This document shows, piece after piece, positions 57,075-64,000 of a stretch of 64,000 nucleotides of DNA (positions are counted from its first letter, which is position 1; each line of letters starts with the position of its first letter). Source of the stretch: JBFHIJ01 sp963678775. GTDB taxonomy: Bacteria; Bacteroidota; Ignavibacteria; Kapaibacteriales; UBA2268. Both the position numbers and the translations under genes were made by a program. The notes under the pieces are model-generated. The model was not told the origin of the DNA. It made no database searches and was given only the letters and a program-made list of their open reading frames with translations. Location of the stretch: the NCBI GenBank assembly GCA_963678775.2, contig CAXXGR010000002.1:496001-560000 (forward strand), in the 5' to 3' direction.

Positions 57075-58466
57075 TTATTTCTCTAACTCCGCAAATGTTT
57101 TAGCCCCTTTGGATTTCAATATTTCAGAGAATTTTGTAGCCCTTATTCGGATATCTTCTTTTTCAGAATCCAAGAGTGCTGTCATTAAGTCAAGAGGAGT
57201 TTTATCACTCTTAACAAAATTAACATCTGCGCCCTGTTTAAGCAATAAATCAAATAAAGCTTCATTGTTATAATACATTTTTCTATTAAGCAAATAATAC
57301 AAAGGGCTGTATTTATGTTGTGTTAAATTAACATTTGCACCTTTTTCTAGTAGCTTTTTACATACGATTTCAGCATCTTCATATCTAAACGTACTTAAGA
57401 CAAGAACAATCAAGCTATTTTCTTCGTTTTGTTTTTCCCAATCTCGCTCATTTACGTTAATTCCTTTATCAAGAAGAAAAACAATCTTGTTAATATAATT
57501 TTTTTGAGATTGTTGTTGTTTGTTTTGTCCTAAGTATATCATCTGACTTAGAGCATTTCTTCTAAACTTATCTGTAGTAACTACCATAGCATTAATGTCT
57601 GATGTTTTATCAATTAGTCTTTTGAATAGTTCAAAATCATCTATATTGCAAGCGGCATGTTTAAAAGCAGCTTTTCCTTCTTCTGTAGCTGTATTTAACA
57701 CAGCACCCTTATCTAACAGATAATGAATCAACTCCATGTGATTATGATTAATAGCAATGCTAAATTGATTATCTATTTCTATGTCGTTTTCAGGTAGCGC
57801 CTTAATAAAATCTATTCCGGCAAAATCAACAATTCGCTCATATGTAGAAACACCACTTTTATCTTTCGCTTTTATATCTGCTCCATTTTCAATAAAAAGT
57901 TTTACCATCGGTTCCAGTTCTTCAGCGGAAAATTGGTTCTGCATTTTTTTAAAAGTACTTAGAGTTCTAGATGATTTTGAGCCTATTTTTAAAAATGCAC
58001 AAAGGGCATCCTCTCCATCATCATTGAGCAAGTTAACATCTGCTTTTTTTTGTAACAAAAATTCTATTGCAGATTTTAATCTACTTGCATCGCCTTTGTT
58101 TTTATTGCTTTTACTAGTATAGTCTGCTATAACCCTATGAAGTATTTTTATTGAATCCTGACATATTGCTTCATCTATGGTTTCGTACGGAGCGATTACC
58201 CGCTCGACATAAGTCCACATCTTCAGATCATCAATATACTTACGTATTTCATCTAAATTGTTGGCTGCAAGCGTAGAATCAATTTGAGGCCTTATTTTTG
58301 TAGGCTTTTCTATTGTTACAGTTTTATTTATATCTGCAGTGTTTTCTATTACTGATGATTCACTTGCCTTTTTTGTAACATTATTCGTTTTGGTGCCGGC
58401 ACAAGACATTGCTAAGGTAACAATGCATCCTCCGATTATAAAATTTTTAAGCATTCTAATCTTCAT
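57075..58466 (-). CDS. Ankyrin-repeat lipoprotein
   Basis: The 463-residue protein starts with a signal peptide and lipobox (LAMSC) preceded by AAGGAG four bases from the ATG. Ankyrin-type units recur through the body (ELIHYLLDKGAVLNTATEEG, LFIENGADIKAKDKSG, KLLEKGANVNLTQHKYSP, LLLKQGADVNFVKSDKTP). It likely mediates protein contacts at the envelope. It lies between two 124-132-bp direct repeats, so the gene may be on a movable or duplicable segment. Confidence 0.88.
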   Translation of the reverse strand: MKIRMLKNFIIGGCIVTLAMSCAGTKTNNVTKKASESSVIENTADINKTVTIEKPTKIRPQIDSTLAANNLDEIRKYIDDLKMWTYVERVIAPYETIDEAICQDSIKILHRVIADYTSKSNKNKGDASRLKSAIEFLLQKKADVNLLNDDGEDALCAFLKIGSKSSRTLSTFKKMQNQFSAEELEPMVKLFIENGADIKAKDKSGVSTYERIVDFAGIDFIKALPENDIEIDNQFSIAINHNHMELIHYLLDKGAVLNTATEEGKAAFKHAACNIDDFELFKRLIDKTSDINAMVVTTDKFRRNALSQMIYLGQNKQQQSQKNYINKIVFLLDKGINVNERDWEKQNEENSLIVLVLSTFRYEDAEIVCKKLLEKGANVNLTQHKYSPLYYLLNRKMYYNNEALFDLLLKQGADVNFVKSDKTPLDLMTALLDSEKEDIRIRATKFSEILKSKGAKTFAELEK

Positions 58467-58682
58467 AATTCTCCTTTAGTATTATCCTTACTCATAAGTC
58501 TTTTCAGATATCACATAGTTTTTTTAGGTAATTTCTAATCTCTAACTTTTCAGTTCAATATTACAAGTGTTACAGTGTGTAAGATTAAAATAGACGGTCA
58601 GTACTTTCTCACTATTCCCTTTTTTAACTTGCACATAGCATATAAATAAAAGCAATATAAATAAATATTATTAAATATTTTA

Positions 58683-58814
58683 TTAAATCAGTGTTGCCTC
58701 TCGTAGAAATAGCAAATATCAAGAATAGGGAAGCATTGCTGTAATTTTTTGTTCCTTTCTTATCTCATTCAAGGGTAAATTTGCAATACATAACCTAACA
58801 CAGAGAAGTCAATA
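58683..58814 (+). repeat. Direct repeat right of the ankyrin gene
   Basis: Second copy of the block at 56840. It ends at AGTCAATA, two bases before MITE copy D starts, so a MITE has probably jumped into or next to the repeat edge. Confidence 0.9.
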
Positions 58815-58816
58815 AA

Positions 58817-58989
58817 CCTAGATTTGTCATTAGATGCCGTAAAGTGCTGTAAAAGACCGTATAATCAAGGAGTATGCTTACTTCCTTTGTAAGGAAATAT
58901 TACGAAATTGCTGATTGAACAAGGGGTTTCAACCCCTTGCCATGCAATGACTTTAGAGCGTTTCCATTATTTCAAATGACATTTTTGGG
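58817..58989 (+). repeat. MITE-like dispersed element, copy D
   Basis: 173 bp, same orientation as copies A and B; CCTAGATTTGTCATTAG to ATGACATTTTTGGG. The central dyad CAAGGGGTTTCAACCCCTTG is perfect. Flanks ataaa and ataca match in four of five positions, like a decayed target duplication. Confidence 0.85.
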
Positions 58990-59017
58990 ATACATACTCG
59001 AATTTAGACAACAAAAA

Positions 59018-59054
59018 AAATGGGACTGTATAAAATTTCTATACAGTCCCATTT
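59018..59054. terminator. Strong terminator of the DegP gene
   Basis: AAATGGGACTGTATA and TATACAGTCCCATTT pair over 15 bp with a seven-base loop and A/T runs outside, 25 nt beyond the degP stop. Confidence 0.93.
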
Positions 59055-59078
59055 GCTAATAGTAAATATCTAAGAATA

Positions 59079-60614
59079 TTATGGAATTTCTATCGCAACA
59101 AATTGAGTAGTCTCTTTGTATTTGACTTGCAACAATATTGCATCACCTGTATCTTTACTATCGATTATATCTTTTAGCTGTTTCGTGGATTTTACTGTTT
59201 TTCTGTCAGCTTCTAAGATTATTCCGTTAGGATATAATCCACGGTCAGCAGCATTGCTAAAGCGTTTAACAGATTGCACGTACACTCCGTTTTCCACATC
59301 AAATTGTTTTTTCATTTCCGAAGTCAGAGACTTAATGCTAAATCCAAGTTTTTCGAACTCAATCGGGGAATCTGCTTTTACTTCATCATTTTCCTTCGAA
59401 GACTCGTTTGATTTTGAAGCTATAGGCTCTGATTCATCACGAGCTTCAAGAGTCAGTTTCCGTTTTAGTTTTTTATCATTTCGCCAAATAGTTACTTCTA
59501 CTTCGTCACCGGCTCTGTGTAGAACAATTTGGCTCTGAAGTTCGTTAGTAGATTTAAGCTCTTTTCCATCCAACTCCAATATAACGTCGCCTTCTTTTAT
59601 TCCTGCTTTAGCAGCAGGCGAATCATCGAGCACACCATTGACAAAAATACCGCCCGCTTTTTCTAATCCAAGAGATTTAGCAAAAGTAGCATCTACATTT
59701 CGTATGGTAACGCCTAAGTAGCCTCTGTTTACCTTGCCGTCATCCATCAAATCGGACACAACAGATTTCACAATATCTATAGGTATCGCAAATCCATAAC
59801 CAATATAAGTACCAGTTCTCGTAGCGATTGCAGTATTGATACCAATCAGACTACCTGTAAGATTGAATAAACCTCCACCGGAATTGCCGGGATTAATAGC
59901 AGCATCTGTCTGAATGTAATTTTCAATATGATAACCGCCTCTTTTATTGCCAATATTCCCACGGCTTATAGCCGAAACAATCCCACTGGTAACTGTAGAA
60001 GTAAGCCCTAAAGGATTACCAACTGCAAGCACCATTTGACCGATTTTTACATTTTTCATATCTTCAAAGTGTACAGGCTCTAACTCATCATCTTGTGGGT
60101 CAATTTTTATCACTGCTAAGTCAGTCAAAGGGTCTGTACCAATTAACTCTGCTTTGTATTCACTTTTGTTAGAAAGTACTACTGTAATTCCATCTTCCGT
60201 AGCGCCGTCTACCACGTGATTGTTAGTTACAATGTATCCATCCTTATTAATCACAACACCGGAGCCGTAGCCACGTGATTTATAAGTTTCATCATTGCCC
60301 TCATCTTGAGGCATACCAAAGAATTTGAAAAACTCACGGAATTGATCCATATCCTGATGAGGATTTTTCTGCTCGGTCACAACTCCAATTGAAACAACCG
60401 AAGGCAGAACAGCGTCACTCGCCGCGACCATAGCATCATTTATCGTCTTAGCATTGGCCTGCAGATGCACCGGAGCACTATCTTTCCCAATAGTACCATT
60501 TTCAGCTGCAAAGAAATGCTCCATTGTGTTTGAATTAAAGCTGGAAACAAGAAGTACTCCCATAACTATACCTATAGTTACAAATAGTACCGAAGCCATG
60601 ATGGTCTTTTTCAT
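59079..60614 (-). CDS. degP: Periplasmic serine protease of the DegP/HtrA family
   Basis: The 511-residue protein has an N-terminal membrane/signal segment, a trypsin-like domain with the catalytic triad His (TNNHVVDGA), Asp (TDLAVIKID) and Ser (NPGNSGGGLF), and two PDZ domains (GYLGVTIRNVD, and near 410-500, KLGFSIKSLTSEM). It degrades and refolds misfolded envelope proteins. Two inverted MITE copies (D and E) flank the gene at equal distance, but nothing shows it has moved. Confidence 0.93.
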   Translation of the reverse strand: MKKTIMASVLFVTIGIVMGVLLVSSFNSNTMEHFFAAENGTIGKDSAPVHLQANAKTINDAMVAASDAVLPSVVSIGVVTEQKNPHQDMDQFREFFKFFGMPQDEGNDETYKSRGYGSGVVINKDGYIVTNNHVVDGATEDGITVVLSNKSEYKAELIGTDPLTDLAVIKIDPQDDELEPVHFEDMKNVKIGQMVLAVGNPLGLTSTVTSGIVSAISRGNIGNKRGGYHIENYIQTDAAINPGNSGGGLFNLTGSLIGINTAIATRTGTYIGYGFAIPIDIVKSVVSDLMDDGKVNRGYLGVTIRNVDATFAKSLGLEKAGGIFVNGVLDDSPAAKAGIKEGDVILELDGKELKSTNELQSQIVLHRAGDEVEVTIWRNDKKLKRKLTLEARDESEPIASKSNESSKENDEVKADSPIEFEKLGFSIKSLTSEMKKQFDVENGVYVQSVKRFSNAADRGLYPNGIILEADRKTVKSTKQLKDIIDSKDTGDAILLQVKYKETTQFVAIEIP

Positions 60615-60868
60615 TTTAAACTCTCCTTATTCGTTCCATCAAACCTATTTATTATACGTAATTAAAAACCATATATTTGTCTTGACTATATTATTACGTA
60701 TTGCTAAGCAAGTTTGTTTCATTGCTACGTTTTGCATCATTACAAAGCAAAGCTTATATATTAGTTTAATATAGGTAAGATATCTTTATGAAGCTACTCC
60801 AGTCTGCTATTTAATTTGCTATACTGCATTTTTAGCACACATTTTTCCATCACATATTATTAGTTTAT

Positions 60869-61041
60869 CCCATAAATATCATTTGAAAGAATGAAAAAGC
60901 TCTAAAATCATTGCATGGCAAGGGGTTAAAAACCCTTGTTCAATCAGCAATTTCGTAATATTTCCTTACAAAGGAAGTAAGCATACTCCTTGATTCTACG
61001 GTCTTTTACAGCACTTTACAGTATCTAATGATAAATCCGGG
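60869..61041 (-). repeat. MITE-like dispersed element, copy E, with target duplication
   Basis: 173 bp, inverted orientation: CCCATAAATATCATTTG to GATAAATCCGGG. The flanking 5-mers are tttat on both sides, a perfect target-site duplication, so this copy was inserted fairly recently. The central dyad has one mismatch. It lies in the 60615-61448 gap between degP and rmuC, which otherwise shows no gene. Confidence 0.88.
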
Positions 61042-61448
61042 TTTATATATCACAGCCATACAAATCACTTTTTAAAAGAAAGGGTATGCCACTGAAAGAA
61101 GTCAAAGTAAAGCTCTTTTTAAAATAATTGAAATTGTAATTTTTTGATATATATTTACTTGCATAATTTCTATGTAGAAGCATTCCCAACTTGAAAAAAA
61201 GAGGTGGCATGAAAGTGTGGGGTAGTTGCAGCCATTTTATAGTAGTATTTTTCAATATCTTATCTATTTGACTGTTCTAAATACTAATCTGAGTTCAGTA
61301 GAGGGTGCTTATATATATTATACTGTGCATTGGTCGTATGTCAGACAACTAAGATATTTTAGTTTTTTATCTAACTAACGACATATTATGACTTGTCTAA
61401 ACTTATATTATATTAGCAAGTATTCTTTCATGCAAAGTGGAGTAAGAT

Positions 61449-62834
61449 ATGGAAATGTATATGTCGGGTACGGTAATAGCCTTACTAATTGTGCTGATAT
61501 TTATTATTATTACTAAAAATAGCGGAAACTCAAGTGAGAGCATAAGCCAGCTACTTGAACGTAATCTGAAGATGGAAACAGAAATTGCTTCTCTCAAAGA
61601 AAGTATTGCCTCGGGAAGCAGTCTCCAAAGAAAAGAAATGGCTGAAGCAAACCAGCGAATTATGGATAGTATCATTAGCCACATGGGCAGAACTGATGAA
61701 ACCATGCAGCGCAACATAGGGGCTTTCGCAAAAAGGCTTTCGGAGTTTAGCTCAGAGCTTAATAATAACTTTTCAGCTTTCAGAGAGATTATTGAAAGAG
61801 GCAACTATGATAATAGAAAAGAAACAACCGCAGCATTAGCTTCCTTTGAGGAGAAGTTTTCTAACTCTATAACTTCCTCTTTGCACGAAATAGGCAGCAA
61901 ATTAGAAAAAAGCATTTATAAATTGAGCAGTGAGAATGCAGAGAAGTTAGATTTAATGCGAAACGTAGTAGAAGAAAAACTGCAAAATACGCTTGAACGC
62001 AGGTTAGGCGAGTCGTTCAAACTAGTGAGTGACAGATTAGAAAAAGTCCAACAAGGGCTTGGCGAAATGCAAACTCTAGCAACCGGAGTAGGAGATTTAA
62101 AAAAAGTACTTTCTAATGTAAAAAGCAGGGGAATGATAGGCGAATACCAGTTAGAAAATATCTTAGAGCAAATCTTAGCAAGTGAGCAATACGTCAAGAA
62201 TGCACATATAGACAATTCAAGCAAAGTAGTTGAATTTGCAGTCAAACTTCCCGGTAAAAATAGTCATGAACCGGTCTTGCTACCTATTGATTCGAAATTC
62301 CCAATAGAAAGCTATCATAGCCTTTTGGATGCTTATGATTCGGGAGATACTGCACTTATCGATTCACATAGAGGAAAACTGACAAACTCCATAAAATTGT
62401 TTGCTAAGGACATTACATCTAAATATGTCAGACCACCATTTACAACAGATTTTGCTATAATGTTTTTACCTGTAGAAGGGCTATATGCAGAGGTGCTGAG
62501 AAATAGTGGATTGTTTGAGCAGCTACAGAATGATTATAAAATTATTGTTGCCGGTCCGACGACACTCTCAGCATTGCTAAATAGCTTGGCGATGGGATTT
62601 AGAACTCTTGCTATTGAAAAGCGAAGTTCAGAAGTATGGGAAGTGCTGAGCGGCGTCAAAACTGAATTTGGAAAATTTGAAGATATTTTAGAAAAGGCGA
62701 AAACAAAAATATTCCAGGCCGGCGACGAAATAGACAAATTAGTAGGTGTTCGATCGAGAGCAATAGCAAGGAAACTCAAAGATGTAGATACAGTAGAAAT
62801 AATCTCCGAGGAGTCTAAAATTGATTTAGAATAG
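61449..62834 (+). CDS. rmuC: DNA recombination limiting protein RmuC
   Basis: The 461-residue protein has an N-terminal membrane helix (about 6-22), a long coiled-coil region (about 25-200), and the RmuC domain: LSNVKSRGMIGEYQLENIL, LLPIDSKFPIESYH, FLPVEGLYAEVLR, AGPTTLSALLNSLAMGFRT. RmuC-like proteins limit recombination or inversion at short inverted repeats, possibly as nucleases. GGAG seven bases upstream supports the ATG at 61449. The setting, next to many small repeats, is suggestive but unproven. Confidence 0.92.
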   Translation: MEMYMSGTVIALLIVLIFIIITKNSGNSSESISQLLERNLKMETEIASLKESIASGSSLQRKEMAEANQRIMDSIISHMGRTDETMQRNIGAFAKRLSEFSSELNNNFSAFREIIERGNYDNRKETTAALASFEEKFSNSITSSLHEIGSKLEKSIYKLSSENAEKLDLMRNVVEEKLQNTLERRLGESFKLVSDRLEKVQQGLGEMQTLATGVGDLKKVLSNVKSRGMIGEYQLENILEQILASEQYVKNAHIDNSSKVVEFAVKLPGKNSHEPVLLPIDSKFPIESYHSLLDAYDSGDTALIDSHRGKLTNSIKLFAKDITSKYVRPPFTTDFAIMFLPVEGLYAEVLRNSGLFEQLQNDYKIIVAGPTTLSALLNSLAMGFRTLAIEKRSSEVWEVLSGVKTEFGKFEDILEKAKTKIFQAGDEIDKLVGVRSRAIARKLKDVDTVEIISEESKIDLE

Positions 62835-63402
62835 GTTATAGTTTAGGCATGAACTTATCTCAATTCCTCATACAAAAATGCCTGAGTGAATGCTCAACGG
62901 ATAAGTTTGTTTTAGAAATGCTCGATATAGTCGGAATCTAAATGACATAGCATAAACGAAGTAGATTATACATAATGTGAATACACCGCATGCATAACTT
63001 ATAATTTTGTATAAACTAGGGAAATGTTATATTGTAGGTCAGAGAAAAAAAAATTGAATAGACAAATTTCAGACCGGAATCTCTTTTTTGGGGAATTAAT
63101 TGTAGACTATGGGTATGAAGGTATGCAAAATCAATCCCGGTCTGATTTATTTGATTGCCTATTTCATATATAAGAACGTAATATCTTATCTTTCCTCTCT
63201 TACTATATAGACACAATTTTATCAAAAAAGTTACGATATTTTTTTTATTTATTTTATTTTTTTGAGTTTAATGCTTAGAAATAGCATACATGGCGAGTTT
63301 CTGCAATTTATTAATTTGATTTTTATAGTTTTTGGATAAGCAATCCCCCCCATAACGAGTTTATCACCACATCACTTGTTTTAGAAATTTCTGTTGTCCG
63401 TC
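62835..63402. other. Gene-free region after rmuC
   Basis: No gene is supported. One inverted pair, TCAGACCGG near 63070 and CCGGTCTGA near 63140, encloses a region that could encode a 69-residue peptide on the minus strand, but I see no support for it. Confidence 0.5.
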
Positions 63403-63533
63403 TCACTCACCCATCAAGTATTTGCACCAGTTTCCATAATCTGCAAAAGTTATACCCTTTTGCTGAGCAGTCAAAGTGCCAAGATGGTCTGTTAGTTCGT
63501 ATTGTTTTTGACCGATTTGGCGCAAAATATCTC
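63403..63533 (-). pseudogene. RHS/YD-repeat core remnant, copy 1
   Basis: The minus strand encodes ILRQIGQKQYELTDHLGTLT... followed by FADYGNWCKYLMGE-stop, with an in-frame stop just before it. YELTDHLGN is the signature of RHS-repeat-associated core proteins. It has no start codon and is only ~43 codons, so it is a C-terminal scrap. Confidence 0.75.
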
Positions 63534-63692
63534 AAAACCCTCTCTAATTCCCCTCTTGAGGAGTGCGTGAGCAAAGCGAGGGCGGGGTGGATAAGAATCT
63601 AAATATTATCACTACACTTAAAAAATTTATAGCTAAATTAATCTATTAGAAACTACATTTTTCTATATGAAACCTTGGTGCTTCGAGAGATT

Positions 63693-63728
63693 CCACCCCG
63701 GCACTAAGTGCCACCCCTCAACGAGGGG
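63693..63728. repeat. Paired-hairpin dispersed repeat, loose copy
   Basis: CCACCCCG, then GGCACT-a-AGTGCC, then CCCCTC-aac-GAGGGG: same order as the copies at 26808 and 50282, with different arms. Related but imperfect units lie on the other strand at 63549-63590 and 63871-63911. Confidence 0.6.
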
Positions 63729-63855
63729 AATTTTCTTTTATGCAAGGCAGACTATACTCTTCTCTATATTTATAATCAGCAAAAGTTAGTTTCACATTAC
63801 CAAGATGATCAGTTAGCTCGTATTCTTTGTGACCTATTTGGCGCAAAATATCTCA
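63718..63855 (-). pseudogene. RHS/YD-repeat core remnant, copy 2
   Basis: ILRQIGHKEYELTDHLGNVK, then LTFADYKYREEYSLPCIK and a stop at 63718. It is homologous to copy 1 at 63403 over the ELTDHLG core but has a different end. An in-frame stop precedes it. The pair suggests repeated duplication of an RHS tip. Confidence 0.75.
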
Positions 63856-64000
63856 AACCCCTCTCTAATTCCCCTCTTGAGGGGTGCGTGAGCAAAGCGA
63901 GGGCGGGGTGGATAAGAATCTAAATATTATCACTACACTTAAAAAATTTATAGCTAAATTAATCTATTAGAAACTACATTTTTCTATATGAAACCTTGGT

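Larger units (their letters stand above)
63480..64000. repeat. Tandem 321-bp repeat at the right edge
   Basis: 63519-63679 and 63840-64000 are identical except at two positions. The adjacent RHS-like part (63480-63518 against 63803-63839) is clearly more diverged. The period is 321 bp, and the second copy continues past the window, so more units may follow. Confidence 0.9.

Noticed and set aside
63016..63225. 69-residue minus-strand frame at the right end
   Set aside because: No ribosome site, domain or conserved context; it includes an inverted repeat.

Overview
The window looks like a chromosomal segment of an AT-rich Gram-negative bacterium of the Bacteroidota/Ignavibacteriota (FCB) group; Kapabacteria or Ignavibacteria-like lineages fit, but nothing here fixes the species. 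The evidence is several secreted proteins ending in type IX secretion (T9SS) sorting domains, a TonB-dependent receptor under a TPP riboswitch, many lipoproteins and outer-membrane barrels, and two OmpA-domain proteins. No rRNA or tRNA gene was recognised.

Layout. 1-14.6 kb: the 5' part of mnmG, a lipoprotein, a DUF4328-like membrane protein, the TPP-riboswitch-controlled TonB receptor, an MsbA-like ABC exporter followed by a PAP2 phosphatase, ferritin, a C39-like peptidase lipoprotein, a T9SS-sorted BNR/sialidase-like protein and asd. 14.6-30.7 kb: a translationally coupled pair of paralogous envelope proteins, rsmB, an outer-membrane protein, a large PD40/double-OmpA protein, ribB with an FMN riboswitch plus a downstream free-methionine sulfoxide reductase, a T9SS protein, ribD behind a lipoprotein, a YjbH-like protein and an HD hydrolase. 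31.2-38.3 kb: four consecutive genes for a single-TM periplasmic protein (loosely GldM/PorM-like in plan), two large probable outer-membrane proteins and a VWA-OmpA protein. This is the best candidate for an undescribed envelope machine.

38.4-49.5 kb: a decayed IS5-like transposase fragment, a 32-repeat CRISPR array and a complete type I-E operon on the minus strand (cas3-cas8e-cse2-cas7e-cas5e-cas6e-cas1-cas2), with the array leader next to cas2. 49.5-51.1 kb is a gene-free repeat dump. 51.1-64 kb: an Omp28-like T9SS protein, an Fn3-repeat T9SS protein, an ankyrin lipoprotein lying between two direct repeats, a DegP/HtrA protease, rmuC, and at the right edge tandem remnants of an RHS/YD-repeat gene.

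Across the window I find five copies of a ~174-bp MITE-like element with imperfect terminal inverted repeats (one with a perfect 5-bp target duplication), and a second repeat family of paired hairpins whose arms differ in sequence but keep their pairing. These repeats and the array account for most of the long non-coding stretches.
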